A program made the position numbers and the translations under genes. From Eutrophocola sp965662685 (GTDB lineage Bacteria; Pseudomonadota; Gammaproteobacteria; Pseudomonadales; Pseudohongiellaceae), in the NCBI GenBank assembly GCA_965662685.1, contig CBFIIQ010000021.1, positions 1 to 51,654 on the forward strand: a DNA stretch of 51,654 nucleotides, in the 5' to 3' direction. Below the pieces are notes generated by a model. It had not been told where the DNA came from. It made no database searches and was given only the letters and a program-made list of their open reading frames with translations. Positions 1 to 8,114 of the stretch are shown piece after piece (position 1 is the first letter of the stretch; each line of letters starts with the position of its first letter).

Positions 1-78
1 GAGTGTTTATCCTATGACTTTTTTTGGGATGGGGTTAAATGCTATCCAACTCCGCCTTTATAATTGAAAGTGGAATTT

Positions 79-107
79 AAAAACCAGGCATTGCCTGGTT
101 TTTTTTT
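79..107 (+). terminator. Rho-independent terminator of an upstream unit
   Basis: A perfect GC-rich hairpin (arms ACCAGGC and GCCTGGT around a 3-nt loop) is followed directly by a run of nine T. It is preceded by A residues, so it may also work on the other strand. It lies upstream of the first complete gene and probably ends a transcript that begins outside the window. The preceding 78 bases hold no recognisable gene. Confidence 0.85.
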
Positions 108-134
108 GACTGAAATTATTGCGATAATGATTAA

Positions 135-1007
135 GTGATCAATCCTGGAAATATTCAGCACTTACTCGATAGAGCCCTGGAACTGGCTGTGCCGGTTGCA
201 AGCATGCGTCTGGCGATGGGCGGCAGTATTAATGAGGCCTATCTGGTTACCCTCACAGACCAGCGCGAAATATTTGTCAAAACCCATCGAAGAGATTGCA
301 TTGCAGGCATGTATGCTGCCGAATTCAAAGCCCTGAAGCTGTTGTCGCGCTCCAGTACTGTAACAGTCCCGAAACCGCTCTATCAGGACGAGGACTTTCT
401 GGTGATGGAGGCTTTCAGGGAAGGGTCCGCTGCAGTGGACTGGCAGGAGCAGATGGGGCGTGGCCTGGCGTCTTTGCACCATAGTACCCGCCAACGCCAG
501 TATGGTTTCGACATGGACAGTTACCTGGGCACCTTCAAACAATCCAACGAATGGCAGGATGACTGGATCGGGTTCTGGCGCGATCGGCGCATTGATCCTC
601 AATTAACTTTATTGAAAGTGCTGTTATCCGTTCAGGATCCGCTTCTGAAAGCTGCAGATAAACTCATGACTCAGCTTGATAACGTGCTTGCCTGTGATCC
701 GGAGCCCGCTGTGCTCCTTCATGGTGATTTGTGGTCTGGCAATGCGACAGCGAATCAGCAGGGTAATCCGGTGATCTTTGATCCAGCCAGCTATTACGGT
801 CAGCGCGAAGCAGAATTCGGCATGATGCGTCTGTTCGGCGGCTTCGGGCCAAAATGTGAAGCAGCCTACCAGGAAGTCTGGCCTTTCCAGCCGGGATATG
901 AGCGCCGCATCGAGGTTTACCGTTTGTATCACCAGCTAAATCATCTAAACCTGTTTGGCAGTGCTTATTACAATGACTGTCTGGCCACAATTCAGCGCCT
1001 GATTTAG
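135..1007 (+). CDS. Fructosamine kinase family protein (FN3K-like)
   Basis: This is a 290-residue soluble protein of the fructosamine/ketosamine-3-kinase family, which has a protein-kinase-like fold with APH-type motifs. Known members phosphorylate sugar adducts on protein amines so that they decompose (protein deglycation). Visible features are a glycine-rich N-lobe around residues 29-34, a likely ATP-binding lysine K49 in an FVKT context, the catalytic loop HGDLWSGN at 196-203, and the metal-binding DPA at 216-218 followed by YYGQRE. The length matches bacterial members (about 285-295). The start is GTG at 135; no strong ribosome-binding site is visible and no ATG lies close by in frame. 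It follows a terminator and converges with the molybdenum hydroxylase genes, so it is probably monocistronic. The substrate cannot be told from sequence. Confidence 0.88.
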   Translation: MINPGNIQHLLDRALELAVPVASMRLAMGGSINEAYLVTLTDQREIFVKTHRRDCIAGMYAAEFKALKLLSRSSTVTVPKPLYQDEDFLVMEAFREGSAAVDWQEQMGRGLASLHHSTRQRQYGFDMDSYLGTFKQSNEWQDDWIGFWRDRRIDPQLTLLKVLLSVQDPLLKAADKLMTQLDNVLACDPEPAVLLHGDLWSGNATANQQGNPVIFDPASYYGQREAEFGMMRLFGGFGPKCEAAYQEVWPFQPGYERRIEVYRLYHQLNHLNLFGSAYYNDCLATIQRLI

Positions 1008-1036
1008 CCTGACGCATTGCTGGCCTTTGCCCGGCC

Positions 1037-3259
1037 TTATCCCGCCAGTGTTTCCAATACCCGTTCCCGGGTAAATGGATACATACTCATGCGTTTACCC
1101 GTGGCATCGAAAAAGGCATTGGCTATTGCTGCAGCCGCGGCCGCCATCACTTCTTCGCCTGCACCTGACGGCGCCTCATTCAGGCGCTGGACGATGACCG
1201 GTGTGATTTCCGGGCACTGTTCGAAGCGCAGGATCGGGTAAGAGGCCCAGTCCAGAGAGGTCACATTGGTTTTGTTGAAGGTGACTTCTTCCAGCAGCAT
1301 ACGGCTCGCTGTCTGCACCAATTGTCCGATGATCTGGTTCTCTACATTGGAGGTATTCACCACCAGTCCGGCATCGATTGCGCCATAGAGATGAAGGATT
1401 TTGACTTCGCCACTGCGTTTGTTTACCTCGATCTCTGCCACTGCGCCGCCATAAGAGGCAAGATGAGTGCCGACACCAATGCCTCGCCCTCTAACGATAA
1501 TGTCATTGGACAGGTTTTCTGCAGCAGGGCGGCGTTGCCAGTTGGCAGCTTTGGCAGCAGCATCAAGAACCCCGAGCCAGTGATATTCAGAAATATTTTG
1601 CTGGCGGAATTGCCAGGGATCCATGCCCAGCTGCCAGGCAAGATCATCGATAGCCTGTTCAGAAACAAAGGAAAAGGACAAGTCTACCGGTGAGCGTAAC
1701 CAGGCGCCCTTCAGGTAGTCCAGGCCGGGCACATGGTGATTAAGTAAATAACGGTTGGGAATATCATACATGCCACCCAGGGTGCGGGGATTTATTTGCT
1801 GGGCAGGGAAGGGTGGCCATTCTGCAGCCGGCGTTCCCTTGGCGGTTTGTTCACTTGTTTCTATCAGGCTCCAGTGATGCTGCCAGCCTTCATATTCATA
1901 ACTGAGCAGTTTGCCATCAGTGCCTGCCGAGATGCGGGTTTTTCCAATATGCGCCGGACCATAGGTATCCCAGCCATGTTCATCCCAGCGCATGAACTGA
2001 ACCCGCACTGGCTGGCCGGCCATGCTCGACATAAGCGCGGCGGCCTGGGCAACATCGTCCCAGCAGCTGTGACCGAAAGTTCCGGCGCCATCATGAAACT
2101 GCACGCGAACCTGTTCAGTATCCATGCCAAGCAGGTTGGCAATGCTGGTTCTCGTATTATAGATATCCTGGCTTGAGCACATGACCAGGGCTGAATTTGA
2201 AGTGACATCGGCCACGGCGCAGTTCGGAGCAAAAGGCACGTGAGCCTGATAGGGACCATGGGCTTTAAATTCGGACCTGGCAAAGGCTTCATTGAAGATA
2301 GCTACATCGCCTTCCTCAACCGCAACCCTTTCATTAGTCATGCCTTTTTCCATCTGTTCGAACAGACTATCATTTCCGGGAAGGTTGTCTGGCTGTTCCC
2401 AGACAACTTCGAGTTGTCGGGCGGCTTTAACGGCGTCCCATTCCGTTTCTGCAATGACCCCAACGAAATTATTTTGTCTTAATAGCCGGGCGCCAGGAAT
2501 TGAAGCAATAGAGTCTTCGTTAATGCGTATCACCTGCACGCCATCTTTGTAGGCGCCCTGACCACGGGGGCGGACAATACGGCCATGGAGCATGTCAGGC
2601 AGGCGTATATGCTGGATATAACGGTAAGTGCCTTTGGCCTTAAGGGGAAAGTCGTTACGTGGATAGGGTGTTGCTACCAGTTTGTAGTCATCAGGATTTT
2701 TGACCGGGGCGTTGCCGGAAAAAGACAGATTGAATTCTCTGTTACCGATGAGTTCGCCGTAGCTGGTGCCAAGACTATTGTTCTGGGTGCTGGTAATGAT
2801 GCCGTTTTCCACTTGCAGACTACTTGCCTGCACTTGAAACTGCTCGGCCGCCATTTGCAGCAGAGCTTGTCTGGCCTCTGCCGCGGCACGTTGTATCTGG
2901 GGGCCGCCCACCCGCATGGCCGAGCTGGAGTAGGTACCCCCCTGATTTGGTGTAATGTGGGTATCAAGGCCAATGGTGGCAACTTGAGTCATGGACAAAT
3001 CAAGTTCTTCTGCGGCGACCTGTAACAGTGCGGTTGAACAGCCCTGACCAAGTTCGGCAAAGCCAATAAAAACCGTTGCGCTATTGTCCTGATGAATAGC
3101 AATCCAGCTATCGATTTGATCGGGATCCGGTGGGCCAGCTACCAGTGTTTGGTTTTGTCCAAATGATACTGTCTGGAAGTTGAAATTTATAACCAAGGCG
3201 CCACCAGCTTTGAGAAGGCTGCGGCGCTTCAGCGCGACTGACGTCAGAATTTTTTTCAT
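1037..3259 (-). CDS. iorB: Molybdopterin-binding subunit, xanthine dehydrogenase family (isoquinoline 1-oxidoreductase beta-like)
   Basis: This 740-residue large subunit belongs to the molybdenum hydroxylases. It binds the molybdopterin cofactor and hydroxylates a carbon next to nitrogen in an aldehyde or N-heterocycle, with the Fe-S partner passing electrons out. The N-terminus has twin arginines at R12-R13 (RRSLLKAGG) followed by a hydrophobic stretch, as in the periplasmic Tat-exported IorB group. Near the C-terminus GAGEE (699-703) carries the glutamate expected at the active site, followed by an Ala-rich helix and the family-typical ATGKR. The length fits IorB (about 730-790). Its start overlaps the end of the small-subunit gene by 4 nt, showing translational coupling. 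No cytochrome c subunit or XdhC-like maturation factor lies beside it. The symbol is by family only; the true substrate is unknown. Confidence 0.85.
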   Translation of the reverse strand: MKKILTSVALKRRSLLKAGGALVINFNFQTVSFGQNQTLVAGPPDPDQIDSWIAIHQDNSATVFIGFAELGQGCSTALLQVAAEELDLSMTQVATIGLDTHITPNQGGTYSSSAMRVGGPQIQRAAAEARQALLQMAAEQFQVQASSLQVENGIITSTQNNSLGTSYGELIGNREFNLSFSGNAPVKNPDDYKLVATPYPRNDFPLKAKGTYRYIQHIRLPDMLHGRIVRPRGQGAYKDGVQVIRINEDSIASIPGARLLRQNNFVGVIAETEWDAVKAARQLEVVWEQPDNLPGNDSLFEQMEKGMTNERVAVEEGDVAIFNEAFARSEFKAHGPYQAHVPFAPNCAVADVTSNSALVMCSSQDIYNTRTSIANLLGMDTEQVRVQFHDGAGTFGHSCWDDVAQAAALMSSMAGQPVRVQFMRWDEHGWDTYGPAHIGKTRISAGTDGKLLSYEYEGWQHHWSLIETSEQTAKGTPAAEWPPFPAQQINPRTLGGMYDIPNRYLLNHHVPGLDYLKGAWLRSPVDLSFSFVSEQAIDDLAWQLGMDPWQFRQQNISEYHWLGVLDAAAKAANWQRRPAAENLSNDIIVRGRGIGVGTHLASYGGAVAEIEVNKRSGEVKILHLYGAIDAGLVVNTSNVENQIIGQLVQTASRMLLEEVTFNKTNVTSLDWASYPILRFEQCPEITPVIVQRLNEAPSGAGEEVMAAAAAAIANAFFDATGKRMSMYPFTRERVLETLAG

Positions 3260-3792
3260 GCGACTTCCTCCGTGCCGCTATCATCGGGTGATTTTCGGGC
3301 AAGTTGAATTGTCAGGGCCGCTTTCTTTATCGCGCTGATTATTTTTGGATAGGTGCCACAACGGCAAAGGTGACCGTTCATAGCAGAACGAATTTCAGCG
3401 TCACTTGGGGCTGGTTTTTTCAGCAGAAGTTCCGTTGCCTTGATGATCATACCGTTATAACAATACCCGCATTGCAATGCCTGCTCTTCAATGAGGGCAT
3501 CCTGCAAAGGAGTGCTTTGGGGAACCGACGCAAGCCCCGTTTGTACTGCGTAATAGGCCGTTATTCCTTCCAGTGTCGTAATCGATCTATCTTTTAAACT
3601 GGCAATCGGGGTAACGCAGGCACGTGTCTCGACCCCGTCAACAAGAACAGAACAGGAACCGCACTGCGCCAGACCACAGCCAAATCTGGGGCCCTGTAAT
3701 TGCAATTCATCGGTAAGCACGTATAGCAAAGGAGTATCATCCGCTGCCTGTACTTCTATGCTAACTCCGTTAATTGTCAGACTCGCCATCAT
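3256..3792 (-). CDS. iorA: (2Fe-2S)-binding subunit of a molybdenum hydroxylase (isoquinoline 1-oxidoreductase alpha-like)
   Basis: This 178-residue electron-transfer subunit carries two [2Fe-2S] clusters. The plant-ferredoxin-type N-domain has C39, C44, C47 and C59. The C-terminal helical domain has C108 and C111 (QCGYC) and C143 and C145 (CRC), the standard spacing of the family. It would carry electrons from the molybdopterin site of the large subunit to an acceptor. The start at 3792 has a good ribosome-binding site (GGAG, 5 nt away); a second ATG follows immediately. It is first in a two-gene operon with the large subunit. It has no signal of its own, so a piggy-back export with the Tat-bearing partner is plausible (inference from the family). 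About 25 residues continue past the last expected helix, rich in charge. Confidence 0.88.
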   Translation of the reverse strand: MMASLTINGVSIEVQAADDTPLLYVLTDELQLQGPRFGCGLAQCGSCSVLVDGVETRACVTPIASLKDRSITTLEGITAYYAVQTGLASVPQSTPLQDALIEEQALQCGYCYNGMIIKATELLLKKPAPSDAEIRSAMNGHLCRCGTYPKIISAIKKAALTIQLARKSPDDSGTEEVA

Positions 3793-4093
3793 GGTCTCTC
3801 CATAAAATATTACGCCCCATACTAATATGAATACAGAGCGACTTCATCCCTGTAATGATTGGAGAATATAGACAACGAGCACAAAATATTTCTTGTCGAA
3901 TTACGGATGGTTATGACATGGGATGAACCCGGCATGCTACCTTGGCGGCCTAACAGGGCAGGAGGCTATGATTGAAAAGGGTTTTTGTAAGAGCTTGTGG
4001 AGAAAATATAAAGATCGGTCTGAGATGTTTCTGCGAGAGATTCAAGGGATAACTGAGGAGGCTGGGCTGGTACTCAGCTTAAAATAACAACTA
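3793..4093. other. Intergenic region of about 300 bp with one small ORF candidate
   Basis: The stretch between the molybdenum hydroxylase operon and the acetyltransferase gene has no long ORF. The minus-strand side holds the ribosome-binding site of the Fe-S subunit gene and an AT-rich sequence where its promoter should lie, though I could not pick a convincing -35/-10 pair. The plus strand holds a 39-codon ORF described separately. No terminator-like hairpin with a T run was found. Confidence 0.5.
3968..4087 (+). CDS. Possible small protein, 39 residues, unknown function
   Basis: An ATG at 3968 is preceded by AGGAGG ending 2 nt upstream. That is a near-perfect Shine-Dalgarno sequence, though closer than usual. 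It opens a 39-codon frame ending TAA at 4085-4087. The peptide begins MIEKGFCKSLWRKYKDRSEM and is highly charged with regularly spaced hydrophobics, compatible with an amphipathic helix; it has no signal peptide or membrane segment. I recognise no family. It converges on the acetyltransferase gene, whose stop lies 6 nt away. It could be a genuine small protein, a leader, or chance. The Shine-Dalgarno match is the main support. Confidence 0.35.
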   Translation: MIEKGFCKSLWRKYKDRSEMFLREIQGITEEAGLVLSLK

Positions 4094-4504
4094 TTAAAAT
4101 CTAACAGTTGCCATTAGCTCTATACGGTTATCATTGGAGACCATAAAGCCATTATTGCTGTACCAGTGGCGAAGAGTACGATCATCTCCTTTAATTTCAC
4201 CGGTAAGTTTACTGATATTGCTAGCCTTGCAGTACTTGATAATTTCTTTGAGCAATGAAGTCCCGACACCTTGTTGACGATAATTCTGGGCGATTTCAAT
4301 CATTTTCAGTTCGTACGAATTAAGCGTATCGTGATCCGGTATATCGCGGGTATTGCCGCCTGATTTTTCAGGAGAAACGTTTCTCCTGAGTCGGGCGTAG
4401 CCGATTGGGGAGGCGTGATCGTAAACTCTGAAGACAAGCTTTTCACCGACAAAGGAAGGCGGCAATATATTTATGGTTGTCTTATGGTTTTTTTCGATGG
4501 TCAC
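4094..4504 (-). CDS. GNAT family N-acetyltransferase
   Basis: This 136-residue GCN5-related acetyltransferase would transfer acetyl from acetyl-CoA to an amine. The acetyl-CoA pyrophosphate loop is visible as QNYRQQGVGTSLL at residues 73-85 (Q/RxxGxG/A), followed by a helix and the late RHWYSNNGF segment (motif B, typically next to the CoA arm). The N-terminal third is less conserved, so substrate cannot be inferred. It is a lone gene transcribed away from rsmJ, sharing an AT-rich 100-bp intergenic region with a near-palindrome. The start at 4504 (ATG) is the first in frame. Confidence 0.8.
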   Translation of the reverse strand: MTIEKNHKTTINILPPSFVGEKLVFRVYDHASPIGYARLRRNVSPEKSGGNTRDIPDHDTLNSYELKMIEIAQNYRQQGVGTSLLKEIIKYCKASNISKLTGEIKGDDRTLRHWYSNNGFMVSNDNRIELMATVRF

Positions 4505-4519
4505 GAACTTTATTGCCCT

Positions 4520-4542
4520 GTTAATTAATAATATTTATTAAC
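4520..4542. promoter_or_regulatory. AT-rich near-palindrome between divergent genes
   Basis: A 23-nt near-perfect inverted repeat with outer arms GTTAAT and ATTAAC has two symmetric mismatches plus the centre. It sits between the divergent acetyltransferase and rsmJ genes, upstream of a perfect TATAAT at 4556-4561. It could be an operator for either gene, but AT-rich palindromes arise by chance fairly often. Confidence 0.3.
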
Positions 4543-4555
4543 AATGAGTTATCAG

Positions 4556-4561
4556 TATAAT
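4556..4561 (+). promoter_or_regulatory. Candidate -10 box for rsmJ
   Basis: A perfect TATAAT lies 44 nt before the rsmJ start. The -35 hexamer at the 17-bp distance (ATTTAT) is poor, so this is a tentative promoter, perhaps activator-dependent. Confidence 0.4.
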
Positions 4562-4604
4562 TTAAAGTTAAATATTAAATATATACCTTCAAAGAGTAAT
4601 AATA

Positions 4605-5417
4605 ATGCAGTTAGTTGTGCAAAAGTGTGATCTGGTAGACATTTCGAGTCTTGATCATCTCTTTAATATCAAGGATTTAGATGTGTTCCTTGACACTGAA
4701 GTTTTACCACCTGACTTCGACGGCTACATCCTGCACCTGGACCAGAGCGGTCTGTCACTCAGTTCAACTGAAAATCCTGCCGTATCGCCGACGCGTGTTG
4801 ATTTCACCGACGCGTCATTGCAATATCGCTTACAGACGTCGAAACGATCAGAAGGCCTGCTCAAGGCGATTGGACTGGACAAGTACTCATTGCCACTAAA
4901 GGTAATGGATGCGACAGCCGGACTGGGTACTGATGCTTACATCATGGCAGCCATGGGATGTGAAGTAACCCTGTTTGAGAAGTCAGCAGTTATCGCCGCA
5001 TTGCTTGAGGACGGTCTTGCCCGCGCATCGGCAGCAGCAGATCCTGATATTAGAATGCATGTGGCCAGAATGTCATTAAATTTTGCTGATGCTGGGGATC
5101 AACTTGCGAGTATTCCCGACCGTTGTACTGACACAGCCGATGGTTCAGTTTTGGCTGATAAGCCTGATGTCATCTATCTGGATCCCATGTTTCCGGCCAG
5201 ACAAAAAACGGCAAAAGTTAAAAAAGATATGGCACTGCTGCAAAATATAGTGCCAATAAATGAAGACATCGAATCACTGCTTGAAAAAGCGCTGGGCTGT
5301 GCTGGAAAGAGAGTGGTGCTCAAGCGTCCTGGCAAGCAAAGTAAGCAGGCAAACCCCAAACCTGACTTTCAGGTACCCGGCAAATCATGCCACTTCCAGG
5401 TTTTTCTGATCAAGTGA
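4605..5417 (+). CDS. rsmJ: 16S rRNA (guanine-N2)-methyltransferase RsmJ
   Basis: This 270-residue class I SAM-dependent methyltransferase is homologous to E. coli RsmJ, which methylates G1516 in helix 45 of 16S rRNA. The SAM-binding motif I is DATAGLGTD at 102-110, followed by the second strand ending in FEKS. The catalytic motif is YLDPMFP at 191-197 with the downstream QKTAKVKKDM typical of this family, and a late KRPGKQS segment matches the KRP of RsmJ. It is about 20 residues longer than the E. coli protein, mostly between motif I and the catalytic motif. The ATG at 4605 has only a weak GAG ribosome-binding site. It converges on dapE. Confidence 0.92.
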   Translation: MQLVVQKCDLVDISSLDHLFNIKDLDVFLDTEVLPPDFDGYILHLDQSGLSLSSTENPAVSPTRVDFTDASLQYRLQTSKRSEGLLKAIGLDKYSLPLKVMDATAGLGTDAYIMAAMGCEVTLFEKSAVIAALLEDGLARASAAADPDIRMHVARMSLNFADAGDQLASIPDRCTDTADGSVLADKPDVIYLDPMFPARQKTAKVKKDMALLQNIVPINEDIESLLEKALGCAGKRVVLKRPGKQSKQANPKPDFQVPGKSCHFQVFLIK

Positions 5418-5476
5418 TTCTGCTGGAGAAGTGAATAGGGTAAGGGGCTGGATAGGAGTGCTGTGCTCTCAATAAA

Positions 5477-6604
5477 TTAGCGCAATATGTTTTTCAGAAT
5501 CCTTTCATAAATTTGTGAAAGCCTTTCAAGGTCATCCACAAGTACTTCTTCATTTGCCTTGTGTATGGTGTTATTACAGGGCCCAATTTCCACCACCTGC
5601 GCACCAGCTGGCGCAATAAAGCGGCCATCACTGGTTCCACCGCCTGTGGAAAGCTGGGTTTCCACGGTGGTCACTGCAAAGATGGCCTGTCTCACAGCAT
5701 CAGTGAGTATTCCTTCTTCTGTTATGAAGGGATTGCCTGATAGTTGCCATTCAATACTGTAGTCACTGTAATGCTGATTAAATATAGCTTCAGTTTGCTT
5801 TTGTAATAACTCAGCGGTTACTTCAGTAGAGAAGCGAAAGTTAAACAGGGCTGTCATTTCGCCAGGAATAACATTGTTGGTGCCTTCTCCGGCATGAATA
5901 TTGGAGATCTGAAAGCTGGTGGGGGGGAAATAATCATTACCCTGATCCCACTCTATGGCGCAAAGCTCTGCTAATGCAGGCATAAAATGATGAATAGGAT
6001 TGCTGGCGAGGTCAGGGTAGGCAACATGCCCCTCATTACCATGAACTGACAACGTGCCATTCAGTGAGCCTCGTCTTCCATTTCGAATGACATCCCCAAG
6101 AACTTCTTTGCTGGATGGTTCTCCAACTATGCAGTAATCAATAGACTCGTTTCTGGCCTGTAGTGTTTCGACTACTCGCCGTGTCCCATCAACTGCAATA
6201 CTTTCTTCATCACTGGTTATGAGGAAAGCAATACTTCCGGGATAATCCGGGTTATCTGCAATAAAACGTTCACAGGCTGTAATCATCGCTGCGATAGAGC
6301 CCTTCATGTCGGCAGCTCCTCTGCCAAATAAGCGGCCATTGCGGACTTCCGGCTGGAATGGATCAGATTGCCATTGCTTGAGATCGCCTGCAGGGACGAC
6401 ATCAGTGTGTCCGGCAAAACATAAGAGTGGGCCTGCTGTGCCACGACGCGCCCAAAAATTGGACACCTTGCCAAAAGGCAGGTTTTCTATGATAAATCCC
6501 ATTTTTCCCAGACGCTCTGCCATGACTTTCTGGCAGCCCTTATCCTCGGGGCTGACAGATTGTCTACTGATCAGTTGGCAGGTCAGGTCCAGGGTTGCAG
6601 TCAT
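5477..6604 (-). CDS. dapE: Succinyl-diaminopimelate desuccinylase
   Basis: DapE is a dinuclear zinc M20-family peptidase-fold enzyme that hydrolyses N-succinyl-LL-diaminopimelate to LL-diaminopimelate and succinate, in the lysine and peptidoglycan precursor pathway. Visible metal-site motifs are FAGHTDVVPAGD, GAADMKGS, TSDEES (general base/metal Glu) and the C-terminal PCNNTIHKANE. The open frame extends to a TTG at 6631, just after the dapD stop. I prefer the ATG at 6604 because the protein then begins MTATLDLTCQLI, close to the family N-terminus, although neither start has a strong Shine-Dalgarno. Length is 375 residues, matching E. coli. It is the last gene of the minus-strand group and is coupled to dapD. 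Confidence 0.95.
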   Translation of the reverse strand: MTATLDLTCQLISRQSVSPEDKGCQKVMAERLGKMGFIIENLPFGKVSNFWARRGTAGPLLCFAGHTDVVPAGDLKQWQSDPFQPEVRNGRLFGRGAADMKGSIAAMITACERFIADNPDYPGSIAFLITSDEESIAVDGTRRVVETLQARNESIDYCIVGEPSSKEVLGDVIRNGRRGSLNGTLSVHGNEGHVAYPDLASNPIHHFMPALAELCAIEWDQGNDYFPPTSFQISNIHAGEGTNNVIPGEMTALFNFRFSTEVTAELLQKQTEAIFNQHYSDYSIEWQLSGNPFITEEGILTDAVRQAIFAVTTVETQLSTGGGTSDGRFIAPAGAQVVEIGPCNNTIHKANEEVLVDDLERLSQIYERILKNILR

Positions 6605-6632
6605 GTCACGGGTATCCGGAAAAAGGTTCAAT

Positions 6633-7649
6633 CTAGTTATGTGAATGAAGTTCGCTGTTAAGTTCTACAGAAGACTTGTTTGTGCGGCATTCGATGGCGC
6701 CGGTCACCGAGTTGCGAATGAACAAAAGGTCATTTTTATTTGCCAGTTCACGTGCCTTGACCACCTCAACAGCATTGAGTGCGCTATCCATAACAGTAAC
6801 CTTGGCATTGGCAGTGATGTATAAGCCGGATTCAATAGTGCAGCGGTCGCCAAGCGGAAAGCCAAGCCCGGCATTGGCGCCAATCAGGCAGTTTTTGCCG
6901 ATCGAAATTACCTCTGTTCCACCGCCTGACAGCGTGCCCATAATACTGCAGCCACCGCCAAGATCACTGTGGTCTCCGACAAATACACCGGCAGAAATCC
7001 GGCCTTCAATCATGGCGGTTCCTTCAGTGCCGGCATTAAAGTTAACAAATCCTTCGTGCATGATGGTGGTGCCTTCGCCAATATATGCGCCGAGCCTGAC
7101 TCTGGCAGTATCAGCAATCCGGACGCCGGTTGGTACTACATAATTTGTCATCTTCGGAAACTTGTCGACAGATAATACATCAATAGTTTCATTCTTCAGG
7201 CGGGCCTCCATTTGTCGTATGGCAAGGTCTTCGATCGCCATGGCGCCCCGGTTTGTCCATGCTACATTCGGCAGTAATCCAAACATGCCATCCAGGTTTA
7301 CCTGGTGCGGTTTTACCAGTCGGTGGGAAAGAAGGTGCAGCTTCAAATATACTTCTGGTACGGTTTGCGGTTTTTCATCGTTTTCCAGAATTACTGCAAC
7401 CAGTGGTTCATGGTGTTCCTGAAGAACCCCCAAAAGTCTTGAAACTTCTTTATCGTTGATTTGCGAGGCGAGCAACGAGACCTTTATGGAAGGTATTTCT
7501 GTTGTCAGGTTACCGCCCTGATAATTCAGCGCTTTTAGCAGGGGTGACATTAACTCCTCTGCAGGATTGAGCCAGGGGTCAGGATAGTAAACTTCCAGAT
7601 AGTTTCCTGAAGAATCCTTGGTGCCGATACCCAATGCAAAACTAAACAT
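6633..7649 (-). CDS. dapD: 2,3,4,5-tetrahydropyridine-2,6-dicarboxylate N-succinyltransferase (long, Pseudomonas-type)
   Basis: DapD transfers succinyl from succinyl-CoA to tetrahydrodipicolinate, two steps before the desuccinylation catalysed by the next gene's product. At 338 residues it belongs to the longer DapD class known from Pseudomonas rather than the 274-residue enterobacterial form. The C-terminal half shows left-handed beta-helix hexapeptide repeats (for example IGEGTTIM, GVFVGDHSD, IGKNCLIGAN), and the N-terminal half is the extra alpha/beta domain. Start ATG 7649 has an AGGAA ribosome-binding site 7 nt upstream. A 73-nt gap separates it from the arsC/Spx-like gene. Confidence 0.94.
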   Translation of the reverse strand: MFSFALGIGTKDSSGNYLEVYYPDPWLNPAEELMSPLLKALNYQGGNLTTEIPSIKVSLLASQINDKEVSRLLGVLQEHHEPLVAVILENDEKPQTVPEVYLKLHLLSHRLVKPHQVNLDGMFGLLPNVAWTNRGAMAIEDLAIRQMEARLKNETIDVLSVDKFPKMTNYVVPTGVRIADTARVRLGAYIGEGTTIMHEGFVNFNAGTEGTAMIEGRISAGVFVGDHSDLGGGCSIMGTLSGGGTEVISIGKNCLIGANAGLGFPLGDRCTIESGLYITANAKVTVMDSALNAVEVVKARELANKNDLLFIRNSVTGAIECRTNKSSVELNSELHSHN

Positions 7650-7722
7650 GGTGAAATATTCCTGTAATTATTAAGTTAAAAAATTGTCTGGATTGAAAAG
7701 TAAATCTGGTAAAAGATGCGAA

Positions 7723-8064
7723 TTATAGCAGGGATTTATATTCTGCTTCGTCAAAGCCAACAATTACTGTTTTATCTGAAATCAGCACAGGGCGTTTTAT
7801 AACAGAGGTATTTTCTTTCATGATTTTGATGGCATTTGCTTCATTGATGTTGTTTTTAATGCTGTCGTCCAGTTTGCGCCAGGTGGTACCACGTTTGTTG
7901 ATCAAGGCGGCGTAACCAAATTCCTTGCACCAGTGTTTCAGAATGTCCGTGTCGATCCCGACTTTCTTGTAATCATGGAACTCATAACTGATATTGTTGT
8001 TGTCCAGCCATTTTCTGGCTTTCTTGATGGTGTCACAGTTGGGGATACCATAAAGTGTTGTCAT
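7723..8064 (-). CDS. ArsC/Spx-family thioredoxin-fold protein (YffB-like)
   Basis: This 113-residue member of the ArsC/Spx/YffB family has a thioredoxin fold with an inserted helical domain. The N-terminal YGIPNCDTIKKARKWL is diagnostic: one cysteine (C10) followed by a CxxxxK pattern, as in E. coli YffB. Later IKRPVLISDKTVIVGF is the family C-terminal strand. Members next to dapE/dapD are common in proteobacteria; their function is unproven, and arsenate reduction should not be assumed because the additional catalytic cysteines of ArsC are absent. Start ATG 8064 has AGAGGT 7 nt upstream. It lies between glnD and dapD in the same direction. Confidence 0.88.
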   Translation of the reverse strand: MTTLYGIPNCDTIKKARKWLDNNNISYEFHDYKKVGIDTDILKHWCKEFGYAALINKRGTTWRKLDDSIKNNINEANAIKIMKENTSVIKRPVLISDKTVIVGFDEAEYKSLL

Positions 8065-8114
8065 CGTGGCTACCTCTGCCTGGCTCTGGAATTGGTTTCT
8101 GGTATGGAGTGAAT

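Noticed and set aside
1..60. Possible 3' end of a tRNA or tmRNA (sequence ending ACTCCGCC before a T-rich stretch)
   Set aside because: No proper T-arm with a 7-nt loop can be drawn, and the CCA end is missing. The similarity is limited to a few bases.
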